A stretch of 64,000 nt of DNA from Hevea brasiliensis. Its lineage: Eukaryota > Streptophyta > Magnoliopsida > Malpighiales > Euphorbiaceae. Position 1 is the first letter of the stretch; the number at the start of each line of letters is the position of its first letter. The translations under genes were made by a program, and so were the position numbers. The notes below the pieces were generated by a model. The model was given only the letters and a program-made list of their open reading frames with translations. It ran no database searches and was not told where the DNA came from. Of the stretch, positions 12,201 to 24,879 are shown in pieces. The DNA lies in the NCBI RefSeq assembly GCF_030052815.1, contig NC_079494.1, positions 40,038,467 to 40,102,466 of the forward strand. Direction: 5' to 3'.

Positions 12201-15189
12201 ATATCTAGTACTTACGTTTTTTTTTATTGTGTTTTATTTCTAAAATCATACCAATAGAAAGATGAAAATATAATTTGAGTTACTGTAACTTTTTTCATAT
12301 ATTGAGCATATAAAATGAATATAAATTCTTTTCTATTTCATATGTCAATTTATCTCTATTTATTTATTTAAAAATAAGTTATTCAACTGGGTTTGAACGT
12401 TGTAATGAATGAAAAAAAAAAAAAACGAGGAGCTGGTATGCCTAGTTAACCAAGCGCTTAGTAATCATACATTGTTATTGTTATTATTCAATGCACGTGC
12501 CGTCTGTCGTTTCGCTCCAAAAACAGGTTAATGTTTGGACACATAGACATACCTGCAATCGTAACCAATCACTTGCTGACAAAACTCACACTAAAAGACA
12601 TAATTTGCTCAGTTTGACGCGTAAATGCTTCTTTATTTCTTTTAGGTCCTTTGCTCTTAGTTTTTACCTCCATTACTTCGAGCTTTTAATCATAAAGTTT
12701 TGTTTTAGTTGGAAACGTAAGTTAGGCCAAATAATATGGGGATTTTCTATCTGCCTTTGAAAAACGCAAAGATATTTTTGATCCAAATCTCACTTTAGGG
12801 GAAAGGTGAGATCACACACACATCTCATAATTTAACATCACCGAACCTCAATCTCACATGTCTTATTTTAACCTGTTTAGAAGATATTTTTGTAGATTAA
12901 CTTACTATTGCATTTTCTTTCCTTGAGGATTATTAACTTTACTAAAGTAATGTTGTTAATTAAGCAAGCATGTTTCCTTGGCACATGGCTGGCTTTAAAA
13001 AATCAAATAAAAATCTCAAATTCCCATTTTTATATCTTTTTATAAATTATTTGAAATAGTAATAAAAAAATAAAAATTTTAATTTGTAACACAAAATAAA
13101 CGTGTCTTTATTAGATAAGTTTTATTTTCTTTTTTTCTTATTAAAACAAAAATATAATAAAAAAATTTGAAAAGAAAAAAATTAACAAGCCAGTATCTAT
13201 TTATTTCATGAAAAATAATTTATATATAAAAATATTTTTCAATTAAGAAAATATTTTTTATAAAAATATTTTTTATTATTTAATTATAATATTAAATTAA
13301 TATTATATATTTATATAATATATGTATAAGTGTTTTATACTTAAATAAGATTATTAATTAAAAAATATCTACTTTTTAAAAAAAAAAAAGTCATTGTTTA
13401 ACTTGTCCATCTAATTGGTTATTAACTTTTATTTTATAATTCTGTAACTAAATATAAAATATATAAATTAAATAATAGAAATAAATAAAAATTTTATAAT
13501 TCATTTGATAATAATAAGCTAGTACCCTTTACTAAAGTTGGAAAACATAAGAGATCCAATCCATGGGCACATTATTAAAAAAAAAATAATGTGTTTTCTT
13601 TACTTAACACAACCAATTTAAGAATTTTAGTCCATTCATCTCGGGGAAAAAAATAATAGATAAAGATATAATTTATGTATTAAAATAAAATAAAATAAAA
13701 TAGAGGAATGCGCATTATGTATTGTGTATTATATGATTGTAAAATTCTTGATAAAGTAAAAAATAAGTGTTATAAAATTATGATTAGATTAGCTTATAAG
13801 AAAATTTGTAAAAAATAATTTTTTATTTTGATATTTATAAGTCGTTTTGTACCTATAAAATGATTTGATAAAATATTTTATAATATTATTTATATTTAAT
13901 TTTTAAAATTTTACTATAAATCTTATTTAATATTTTTTTAATTTTTTAAATAATAAATATATTTATAAATTATTTTTTTACTTATAAATATTTTAATTAA
14001 ATATACAACTAAAAATTTTAAATATTTAAAAATTTAAATTATATTATAAATTAATTTTTTATAAATTAAAGTAAATATCCTCTAAATATGACAAAAGCAT
14101 AAATGTTAAGATGAATATTAGATATAATAATTGATAATATCAGAAATGATCATAGCAAATATTGAAGATAAAAATAAAAGAGTATACAGTAAAATAGTTT
14201 GGCTGAAGAAAATAAATGCTTCTATACAAAAATAAAATAAATTACTCATAAAAGAAAAATAATATAAAAAAATTTATAACTTTTAAGAAATTAAATGATA
14301 GGAAATAATTTAAATTTTAAATTTTAATTAATTTAAAATTAAAAATTTAAGAATCTTTTGCATCCTGTAGCTCAATGCGATTGGGAGATCTTTACATATT
14401 TGCGCCTAAAAATTGCCTCGATCTTATTGGTAGCTTATCTTAATCTCGTAGTTGACAGTGAGTTGAAGCACGTGATATCATATCATAATATCCCACTTTC
14501 ATTTTTATCCATTCCGTGGTTAAATCTTGGATAATTATTAGAAAAACCAAATAATTACAAAGGTGTCACTTTCCAGTTTCCACTGCTTTGCTTTCAAAAT
14601 ATCTGGGATGAAGTACAAGCTTTTGCAGAAATATCTAGTCCTTTGGCTAATAATTTAAAGAGGAAATTATGAACGTACATGTGCAATTGGACGAATGTCC
14701 ACAGATGGTCGGGCCTTTGAACTTTTTTTTCTTTTCTCTTTTATAATTTTATATTGTTCTGCTCCTTCATTTTCCCTTCTAAAAAATTTTTAAGTACAGA
14801 ATATATAAGAAAGCCCTAAAATCTGGAGAGAGTTTGAAGAACCGAAGTCGTGGGTAGGACATTAACTACGTGTTCGATTTAGATTTGCTCAAAGGGTCTC
14901 GTTAAAAATTAATAAAGGCTTAAATGTTCAAGACTTGGGGTTGTCTGTGATTCGAAGTGGCTAATCTGGGTTCGAAACGTGTTCCACCACTGGCTTGCCT
15001 CAATTGACGTGGATATATTTTATCGTCGAAACGCATCTCTGTTTGTTGCCAATTATCTGTCGTTTCTCAGCAAGTTGGTTTGCCTAACCGCGTCAGCTTC
15101 ACGTTTTCCTAAACGGCTTGCAAACAGCGGCGGCGTCAGTATACAAAACTTAGCCAAATTCATATTAATTATTATGGTAATATGATTAT
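12201..15189. other. Intergenic DNA, no gene supported
   Basis: About 3 kb. 12201-14350 is mostly AT-rich with poly-A and poly-T runs. 14350-15190 has a more balanced composition and may be older, unique host sequence. The open frames at 12491-12760 (89 codons) and 14979-15185 (68 codons) show no recognisable domain, and nothing near them looks like a gene model. No LTR termini were found. Confidence 0.6.
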
Positions 15190-16349
15190 CTTGAAAAATT
15201 ATTATTTATTTTTTATATTTTAATAAAATTAATTATTTAATTGATATATTTATATTTTATTTTTATAAAATTATTTAGTCTATTAATTAAATATTTTATT
15301 TTTATACTATTTAAATTATTATTTAATTTTCTTATTTTAAAAAAATTAATTAGTTGATCCTTATATTTTAAAAGATACTATTATTTAATTTTTATATTTT
15401 AATAAAATTAATTATTTATTTTATGTATTTTAAAAAATATTATTAAATAAAAATAAAAATTTTATTATATTGAGACTAAATCTAAATTTATATTTTTTTT
15501 ATTTCTAATTTTTTAGACATCATTTTTATATTTTTTCTATTAAAAATAATTTTTTTTATTATTTAGAAATTTAAGAAAACTGATTAACCTTTTGTATAGA
15601 CAGCTTGTACCATTTTTATCAATAGATGAAAATAAAAAGAGAATGAGAGGGAGAAGAGTGCAACAGTAGTGGAAAAAAATAGGGAGAAAAATAAGGAAAG
15701 ATAAGAGAGAAATAAGGGAAAAGAGATTCGGGTAGTTTAGGTATAAAAAATAATTATGAAACTAAATAGTTAATGGAATCAAATTACAGAAACTAACTAA
15801 TGTATTTTTCTAAAATATAAATTTATATTTTTTTTTATTTCTAATTTCTTAGACATCATTTTTGTATTTTCTCTATTAAAAAAATAATTTTTTTTATTAT
15901 TTAGAAATTTAAGAAAACTGATTAACCTTTTGTATAGACAGCTTGTACCATTTTTATCAATAGATGAAAATAAAAAGAGAATGAGAGGGAGAAGAGTGCA
16001 ACAGTAGTGGAAAAAAAATAGGGAGAAAAATAAGGAAAGATAAGAGAGAAATAAGGGGAAAGAGATTCGGGTAGTTTAGGTATAAAAAATAATTATGAAA
16101 CTAAATAATTAATGGAATCAAATTACAGAAACTAACTAATGTATTTTTCTAAAATATATGGACTAACTAATTAGTTTTACTAAAATAGAGGCACTAAAAA
16201 GTAGTTTGACTAGTATTGAATAACAAAAAAAATTGACAAATGAACTAAACCGTTTAATGAAAGTAAAATATATAGATTAAATATTGTATTTTTTAAAATA
16301 TAAGGATCAAGTAGTTAGTTTTGTTAAAGTACAGGGACTATAGTAATTT
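15190..16349. mobile_element. Inverted-repeat element with internal tandem duplication
   Basis: The left part (about 15190-15480) and the reverse complement of the right part (about 16080-16349) share repeated blocks, such as TTGATCCTTATATTTTAAAA preceded by an AATTAGTT-like block. The centre holds a tandem duplication (15482-16157). Diverged TTTTAATAAAATTAATTA-type subrepeats recur in the left arm. This matches non-autonomous terminal-inverted-repeat elements of plants. Exact ends are not resolved because LTR D begins at the right edge. Confidence 0.5.
15482..16157. repeat. Tandem duplication, 338 bp unit, two copies
   Basis: The landmark CAGCTTGTACCATTTTTATC occurs at 15601 and again at 15939, a period of 338. 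Both copies continue through a purine-rich stretch and end near TGTATTTTTCTAAAATAT. They differ at only a few positions, mostly lengths of A or T runs, so the duplication is recent compared with the decayed arms around it. Non-coding. Confidence 0.88.
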
Positions 16350-17447
16350 TGTAACATCTTCATGTTAAATAGTTTATATATTCTACTATTCAAATAACTA
16401 AGGTCTGTCCGGACAGTTAGAATATCTAGAACTAAACTTAAATTATATAGAGAAGTCATAAATAACATTGATAAGGATCAAATTAAGGTGGATAAAAATA
16501 AAAGGAATGAAGCATAAATGAGTTAAATGAGCCGAGGTCCAGGCGATGGGTGACCGACCCGGAAAGCGACTGCGAGCTCATTTGCTACCCTAAATTTGTG
16601 TGGAACCCTATTACATCTTAGATAAAGGGATAATTGCGAAATTATTGAGAACTAGAAAATCATAGAAAAAAAAAGAGAACAAGCTCAAATAAGTGAATCT
16701 AAACTCTAGGAATTATCAAGCACTATTAAAAAGATGAATTAGACATGATAAGGGGCATTTTGATCAATTCACTCCTAGATGTGACTTTTGACCCAAATAT
16801 CCATTAAAATGTGTGAGATTAAATTATTGAAAAGGGGATTAAAAATGATGAGAGTAGGGAAAGAAAGAAAAAGAAATGAAAAATTCAATCTTAAATAGTT
16901 TTATGACATCATCATAAGGTAAACATGACATAATTAATAATTATAATTTAAATAATTAAAAATAGAGATTTATCTACATAAAAATAAGACAAATTAAAGT
17001 AAAAAAAATCCTCTTCTTCTGCCTAAGGCAGCCGGCTCTCTCTCTCACTCTATTTCTCTCAATTTTCCTCCTTTGTTAGCCATAACGAAGCTCTTGAAAC
17101 CCTAATTCTTCCTATAATTTCCTTACAAAAATTATAGAAACCCTCAAATTAAGCTCCAAAGAGAAGATTGGGAGAAAGAACTTGAAGAAATTTGAAGAGA
17201 TTTGGAGTTTGCAAAAGTTGACCTAGAGGTAAGTTGCCTCCCTAACTTAAATAAGTATGTATGCATGAAATTAAACTTGGATATGGGAATTTAACTTAAG
17301 AAGGCATGAAAATCATGCATGTATGGGGAGACATAAAATTTGGTTAGCCATGGGAGAAGTATGGTTTGATGTGTTTTGATTAATTTGAGCATGAATTCTA
17401 ACTTAGGTGATGGTGTATACTTGATTGGTATGATTGAATTGCATGTG
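16350..17447 (+). repeat. Solo LTR D, left part
   Basis: Begins TGTAACATC, followed by the block with TTCTACTATT and GTCCGGACAG seen at the start of LTRs A and E. It carries the shared U3 box at 16522-16555 and a TGACATCATCAT motif near 16905. It is preceded by AATTT (16345-16349), repeated after the right part at 60903. The LTR is split by element A at 17447/58118. No coding sequence. Confidence 0.82.
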
Positions 17448-20400
17448 TGTAACACCCTCCTCGTAGCAACTCCGTACATTCTACTGTTCCGGTGACCTGT
17501 GTCGGTCCGGACAGCTAGAACGTCCGGAAAAATATTTAAACTAAAGTGAGGAACCATAATTAACTCAAATATTAATAAGAAAAATTTAGAAAAAATTTTA
17601 GAAATAAAATACAACCAAGTTAAATGAGCCGGTGCCCTAGCGATGGGTAACCTAGTGAGAAGTTACGGTTCTCGCAACTAGGAGCCCTAGAACCGAGGGA
17701 AAAATTATAATATAATTTTTGGGACTCCAGAGAAAGGTCATTGAGGTTCTTATGACATTAGAATGCTAAGAAAATGCTTAGAAAAATTTTTCAATCGGTA
17801 CAGACAATTTTGGCTCATTAAGCCAAACGGAGGGCATTTTGGTCATTTTATCTTTAGAGATGATTTTTGGCCAACTTGTCCAGTTAAATAAATAATTTAT
17901 ATAACATAAAATATGAATAAATATTGTTAAAAATTTAATTGAAATTAATTAGACAAGAAATGGAGAGAAAATAAAAGAAAATAGAATAATGACATCATCA
18001 TGATGTCATTAAAGTTTTTCCAACCAACCCAATGTTGACACATGGCATAAAAACTTACTTAAAAGAGACAAAATGGGCTGGAAATTGAAAAAAAATCAGA
18101 ACCCTTCTTCCTCATCTCTTCCTTGCCATGACCTATCCACCATTGCCAACCTTAGTAAGCTTTTTCAAAGCTTGATTTCCTTAGCTCTCACCCCACTAAA
18201 CCCTATACTCCCAACACAAAAAAGTGTTCTTGCATCTTGGTGATTCTTTTGAGAGTAAAAAGAAAAGGAAAAGAGCAACTCTAGCAAGTGGGAAATCTCA
18301 CTCCATAGAAGTTAGTGACCTAATCTTGGTTTTTACTTTGAATTCATGTTTAAGGACCTTAAGTGAGTGTAAATTACAAAGAAAATTTGATGAAATACCA
18401 TTGGTATGCTAACCCTAAATTTCGGAAGCCTTGGTAGGGTATGATTGTGATGAGTTTTATGGAATTAACATGCTTGTATGGCTACCCACAATATGTATCT
18501 ACTAAGTGGATTGATGAAATGAAATGAAAATGCATGGGTTGTAATGTTTGAGTTAGGGTTTGGGGTGGAAAAATGGGACTTTGACCATGTGATGATGAAA
18601 ATAGGTTTTAATGGTCAATTAGTGACCATTTGGTTCTGTTTAAATAAAAAATGAAGTGTGTTGAGTAGTGGGATTTGGATTTGGTGTGGCTACCCTTGGT
18701 AACCTGCAAAATTGGACATGAGTCCAGTAGGTTTGGGTAGCAATAACTTGAATTATAGAGGTCCAATTAGTGCAAGGCCAATTGGACATAAAACTAGACA
18801 CATAATGGCACAACTTTGGTGAAGAAACCATGCCCAGAAAACCAAACCAAATGGACCAAAAGATTGCCCTACTCCGGTTGACCTACAGTCTGCCTGGGCA
18901 AAATGATCAAATGAATAGTGTTTGGTCATTTGGCCATAACTCAGTGTAGAAAGGTCCAATTGACCTGAAATTTTACCAGCAACAAGCTAAGATATAGACC
19001 AACAACTTTCTTGGAGAAACCTAACCCAAATTATGGCCAGAACATAATCAAAAAGTGAGTTGCAGTCACAGTTCCTAACACTGTAGATTTGGTCAGTCCA
19101 GAAATTCTGGAAAAACTTTCAATCCAGCCAGTTGTGGTTTTTGGGCCATAACTTAAGCTAGAAAAATCCAAATGGAGTGATTCAAAAAAGGAAATGCAAC
19201 TAGACAAAATAAGGAACAACTTTTATGTTGATCATTTTGCCAAATTCCTACTGCAAAAATGACCAATGGAACAGTAAAAACAAAGCATGAAAACTGAAAA
19301 TTCTGCCCAATTAACATTAAGCTTAGAAATGGTATTGGCAACCAATACCAACAAATTTTGAATGCAAAATGTGGTATGTTGGGAGTATTAAAACCAATGT
19401 ACCTATTGTCTATGCAAAAGTCAATATTTTAGTTGACTAATGAAATGAATAGTAACATTCAAACTTGAAATTCAAAATTTGTGAAATTTAAAAGTGTAAT
19501 ATGCCCTAGTATACCTAACAAGATTGGTTTAGATAGCTTGGCATGCTAATAGGGTTCTGTTAGCAGTACTGCATATGGCTTCATACCATTCTGTGTTTTA
19601 TGGATTCCCATGCCATTCTGTGACATAATAGCCTTTGGCTATGTTATTTGAGTTTTTATACTTCAATTATATCCTTGATAATTATTACAGCTTATTAGCT
19701 GTTCTACTGCACACCGGGAGACACAATGTGACCGATGGTGTGATGGTCCGAGGTACTTAGTACCCAGTGCCAGTTTACCCGTTTATCTAGTCCATTCAAC
19801 TAGTATAGGTTACTCGGGCAATGATAATAAACCTTACCAAATTTTAATTGAACAATACTGCAAATAATATCAGAAATTAAGTCTACCCAAAAAAATATAA
19901 ACATACATTCTGCATACTTATTTTTATTTTATTTTATTTTATTTTATATTGTCATCACTAAGTAGAATTGCTTAGCACGTCACTTTTGCCACGCGCAAGT
20001 ACTGGAGACCTAGCTGGGGAGCCCAGCAGACATCAGACAGGGTGAGCATTCAGAGCTGCATTCAGAGTCCAGAGTCACCTCACATCTACACTGCATATGG
20101 TAGGACATTAGGATTTTGGGTAGCATTTTGTATTTTGCATTTTGTATTATGTATTAGTTTTGGGATTGTAACTATCAACTCTTGTAATAATGTAATAATG
20201 TAAATATATGAAATTTCATGTTATCGAAATTTTTGTATAATGTATGTTGATAAATGAAATGTTGAGAAATATTTATGATTATGCTTCAAGTGATGAAGTG
20301 AATAGAAAAGTTTTGAAAATAGTATTATGATTTGAGATTGAGATTTTGAGATTGACTTGAAATGTGTATAATGAAGTTTGGATTTGGAAATTATATTGGA

Positions 20401-20617
20401 AGTGTTTTTAAACAGGTTCAGAAGAACTGTTTTTCCAATTTACAGCAGGCACTCTGCCGGATTTTCTATAAAATTTACAAAAAAATTTAGATTTATCAAA
20501 AATTGAAAATAAATGAATTAAAAGGGATAAATTGTAATAGAAACATGAATTGGTACTTTAACACACTAAGTGGCATAACTTGCTCGGCTACACTGTAGAC
20601 GGGTAAAGGGTGTCACA
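17448..20617 (+). repeat. 5' LTR of element A
   Basis: Starts TGTAACACCC and ends GGGTGTCACA. The U3 box lies at 17620-17652, a perfect 19 bp palindrome TGACATCATCATGATGTCA at 17990-18008, and the CTAAG/CTTAG hairpin at 19958-19975, about 640 nt before the LTR end. An ATTTT-repeat tract occurs near 19920-19950. The copy is uninterrupted and serves as the reference for piecing together the 3' LTR. Small frames inside it are not genes. Confidence 0.95.
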
Positions 20618-20622
20618 TTTAG

Positions 20623-20634
20623 TGGTATCAGAGC
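20623..20634 (+). other. Primer-binding site of element A
   Basis: TGGTATCAGAGC, complementary to initiator tRNA-Met, five bases after the LTR end. It separates the 5' LTR from the gag leader. Confidence 0.95.
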
Positions 20635-20745
20635 ATCGGTTTAGGCGTTTCTGGGCCTAGATAGAGTGCATACCATTGCATTGCATTTGTAAGTGTTGAG
20701 GTGACACTGATGCAGATCTGTTTGTTTTCTTATTTTTAATAGGAT

Positions 20746-21111
20746 ATGGATCCTGCTTCACAAAGAGCAGTTGAGGAAGAGGTGGAGAGTCGTGCTCCAC
20801 CAAGGGCTGAATCTAGGGTCAGGGGAGAATCTGCTCCACAAGCAGTTGAGGCACCTGCCCAACCTCAGTTTGCTCTATTCCAGCAAATGACTGAATTCTA
20901 TGGGCAAATGATGGGGGCAATTCCACCACCACAACCACAACCACAACCTCCATCAGCATCACATAAATCCCATCTGGAGAAATTGAGAAAACATGGGGCT
21001 GTAGACTTCTTTGGGAAGAGGGAGAATGATCCCATGACAGCAGAAAACTAGTTGGATAGAGCCATCAGAGTACTGAAGCAGCTAAATTACACCCCTGAGC
21101 AAAACCTGGTG
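20746..21111 (+). pseudogene. gag: Element A gag, 5' part
   Basis: Gag N-terminus starting at ATG 20746 (MDPASQRAVEEEV), with a proline/glutamine-rich segment and then the start of the gag core (HGAVDFFGKREND). An in-frame TAG at 21049-21051 stands where a tryptophan is expected before LDRAIRVL, consistent with a TGG to TAG change. The frame is then cut by element B at 21112. The 5 bases TGGTG at 21107-21111 are the target duplication. The reading resumes at 33326. Confidence 0.9.
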
Positions 21112-24100
21112 TGTCACACCTTACCCCTCTGTAAGGCATCACATGATCCCGTAGAATACCTAATGAACTACCGCACTTCACCTACCGATAACTCATTAAG
21201 TACCCTACAAGGGATTTTAAAACAATTTTCTTATCTTTGACAAGTGGTGAGCATTTCAAATAAGTATTTAAAACATTTAGTTGAAATTAAAACTAATTAA
21301 TATTTTTGGCCATTTTGGTTCTCCGCAAATTTTATAAAAATTTTGACAGAGTTTCCTCTGTATTTTGAGAAAACCGTTCTTCGAATACCTGTAAAAAGCA
21401 CTTCTAAAAGTTTTTCTCAACCACTACTTCAATTTCAAACTCAATCTCAATCAATTTCTCAAATTCACAAGTTCAAAAATTCTCAAAATACTGTCCATCA
21501 ATATCATTTATTCATATTCCATTCAAGATAAACAATTTATATATTCATCATACTAAAATTTACATTCAGGAAGTCCAAACTAAAATTTATTACAACTTTT
21601 ATACAAACTTTGTACAAGCTGCTCAAGACCCATGTACATGTCCATACATTTATGTGCAATATATACATCAAAAGAAATATTTACAGTTAGGGTATAAATT
21701 ATACCCGAAAACTTTAGGCTGGTAGCTTCTCACACCTCAAGAACTCCACGCTCCTCTAATCTCAGATCTGCGACAAAGAATAAAGCTATCGCTGAGTACT
21801 AGGACTCAGTGGTGCACAATATACTAAAATAATCTTTATGCAAAACTTAAAGCACATTCATTCAAAAATTTGACTAAACATGAAAATTAAATACAATCAT
21901 GCATTGTAAGATTTTACATGTAAACCAAGTTTATTTCAAAGTATCAAAACACATTTCATAAAACCCACAGTTAAATCATGCCATTCGAAACAAATAGAAT
22001 CTCAATAGCCAGAGGCTAAGAGAAATCACATGAATCTCGATAGCCAGAGGCTAAAGAGAAATCATGTCACAAGGCTAGCTAGCTCAAATATATGGATATC
22101 CATTCACATCCTCTCTATGGCACACCTCAACACTTCTCCGGAGAAGGAATCAAAATTAAACTAATTACCCCCACGAGTCGTGCTAGTGAGGTGTTCAAAT
22201 ATATGGTCATGATACTGTGGTTTCAAAACTTATCTTAACAATTTGCTAAACATTGTCATTTCAAATATACACCATAAATTTCACAATTTGAATCAAAACA
22301 TCATAAGTAAGGCCACAATACTTTCAACAATTCAAAGCAACAATAAAATGCATATTTCATTCATTTAATCAATGAATATTTTTTTAAAGCATAGTAATAT
22401 TTTGCACAAACCTCAAACGAGTCGCCCTTAGCCTCGACTCGGTTCCTCGGTTCCTTCGATATTCTTTCAACTGAAACACACAATTTTACAATGTTTCAGT
22501 ACTAGAACTTAAAATAAATTCAAAATAAACTTAGCTTCACATTTACCTAACTCTAACGTGTTAAATTCGACGTTCTCGAAATTTTGTGTTTCGGGTTACT
22601 ATTCACTGCACTATTCAAGTCAAATTATTGACTTTCTAAGGCTTAATAGGTATGGGAACTCCAACTTCACCCACATACCACATTTTGGTCACCAAACTTG
22701 TTGGTTTTGGTCATTTGTTTAAAGCTTAGGTCATTTTGGCAAAATTGCCAATTTTCAGTTTTAGTTTTCCGAAGTTGCACTATTCCATTGGTCGATCTAC
22801 TGTTGGAATTTGATAAAACTTCCTTCATAGAAAATGTTCCTTATTGTCTTAAGTGTATTCTCATTTTTGGATCACCTCAATCGGAGTTTTGTAGCTCAAG
22901 TTATGGCCAAAATAAGTTTACTGTTCACGTGCACTGTTCATACTGCAATTTAGGTGCTGGCAGATTTTTGGTCCAACTTTGGTCAATTGTTTGATCAACT
23001 TAAGTTCATAATTTGGCCTCACTTTCTTCATATGAAATGTTGTACTATGTCTTAGGTTTCCATCGGTTCAAGAATCGCCTAAATCCGAGTTTTCTAGAGA
23101 GAGTTATAGCCCTCCAAACATTGCTGCTCAATGAAAATTCTGCAGAATTTCAGTACAGTAAATTTAACTTTGCTCAATGATTTGAATGAGTTAATGGCCT
23201 AATTTGGGTTGGTGTTCTTCATGAAAGTTTTAGGTCTATATCATATCTAATTGCTGGCAAAATTTCAGGTCAATTTGACCTACCTAGCTCGAGTTATGAC
23301 AAAATGAACAGTTACTGTTCATTTGGTCAGTTTTGTGCAGTGGCAGCCTGCAATCAACTCACTTTGGTCAATTGTTTCACCAAGTTTTGGTCAGTTTTTT
23401 GCCATGGTTCCTTAATGAAAATTGTGCTCTTTTATGTCTATTTTCATCTCCAATTGGTGGCATATCAATTAGGCTTGTAAAATTTGAGTTTTGGTCCTTC
23501 AGTGGGTTTGGTCATGCTGCCAGCAGCATGACCATTAACCTACGAATTTGATTTTTATTCCAACAATTCCCACACAACTTATTTGGTCATAATTGACCAT
23601 TATTTCATTTCACAATAGGTTAAACATGCTATTTATGCATTTCTCCAAAATTTTGCCTCAAAACCCTAACATTCAAACACTTGATCTTCAATCTCATGCA
23701 TTAAATCACAACTAGTGCACTTAACCTTAACCATTCACTAATCAAAGCTTTTAAACTTATTCTAATGCATCAAATTCATGTAAATCATACTCCTCTCAAG
23801 CTGCCCAAATTTCAGTTTGGTCCTTCTCCCATGTTTTTATTTCATTTCATAACTTCTAAGCTCACTTCCAACCCTCACATATGCATTTGAATGGATAAAT
23901 GAAGGGTTTAACATACTAACCTTGTGTGCAGAATTTTCTTCTCCCTTTTCTTCAAATTTTTCTTCTTTCTTTTCCTTGAATCTTCTTTCCTAGTTGCCCA
24001 AACAAAGTCTAGTTATGGTAGGACAATTTTCTATGGTTGGATTTTGGTTCTTCAAGCTAAAAAATGAGCTTTAATGGTGGTTTAAGTGGTTTAAGTGAGG

Positions 24101-24812
24101 GAGAGGGTGAGGGAGAGAGTGAGTGACGTTTTTGGAGAAGAAGAAGACTTGTGTTTTATTTTTTTTTTCTTTTCTTTTTCTTTTTATAAATTTTGGCTTA
24201 TGGAAGACCATAAAAATCTAATTTAATAATTCAATTAATTAATTTTTTTATGGCATCATGCATGAGGTCATGCATGATGTCATCACCTTTTTCATTTTCC
24301 TCTTTTTTTTTATATTTTTCTATTAGTTCTTTAATTTAATTATCGATTCAAATTTTCTTTTCTCCGATTTTATTTGTGATTAGGTCAGAGTCGACTCTCG
24401 GGTCAATTGACCAAATTGCCCTCGCCGGTTCATCCCGGTTTGCAAATAATCCAATATTTCTTCCGCTCACGACCTAATTATTTGGTAGCTTAACAGTTCT
24501 TTTCATGATTTTCTCTTTTCCACTTTGTGTCCATAAGGGTCCTAAGGACCGCAGCGACACTTTTACGGTTCAAATTTGAGTTTAAAACGACTTCGCGATG
24601 CGTTCGAGAGGTCACTCATCGCCGTGACTCTTAGCTCGTTTAACCTCTTATGTTCTGTTTTCTTATTTGTAGTTAACTAATTAAACATTACTAATTATTT
24701 ATGTTTATGGCTTCTCAAGTTGTCTTAGGTGTGGCCCTAATCCCAATAATTGTCCGACCGACACCGTCACCGAACGATGAAATCTACCGGGCTATGCAAC
24801 GGGGTGTTACAA
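21112..24812 (-). repeat. 3' LTR of element B
   Basis: On the plus strand it runs from TGTCACACC to GGGTGTTACA. In minus sense it begins TGTAACACCCC and lies downstream of the PPT, so it is the 3' LTR. It contains the hairpin CTGAG/CTCAG (21792-21809), the TGACATCA-type repeat near 24250-24290, and the U3 box at 24611-24644. Compared with the right LTR it has scattered small deletions, for example near 21373 and 24753. Confidence 0.95.
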
Positions 24813-24826
24813 TTCTCCCCCTTAAA
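24813..24826 (-). other. Polypurine tract of element B
   Basis: The minus strand reads TTAAGGGGGAGAAT directly before the 3' LTR start. This is the plus-strand DNA priming site, and the same motif precedes the E 3' LTR. Confidence 0.9.
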
Positions 24827-24879
24827 TAAATTTCGTCTCAAATTTTTACCAGTATCAATCTCACGAGCAGTGTGGGTGT

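Noticed and set aside
12491..12760. 89-codon open frame in intergenic DNA
   Set aside because: No recognisable motif, surrounded by stop-rich AT-rich DNA, and no promoter or splice context that supports a gene.
14979..15185. 68-codon frame in a more GC-balanced stretch
   Set aside because: Too short and featureless. It could be part of an old host exon, but nothing in the sequence shows this.
22698..22994. 98-codon frame, identical at 31200-31496
   Set aside because: Both copies are inside the two LTRs of B. Their identity reflects the LTR pair, not a conserved gene.
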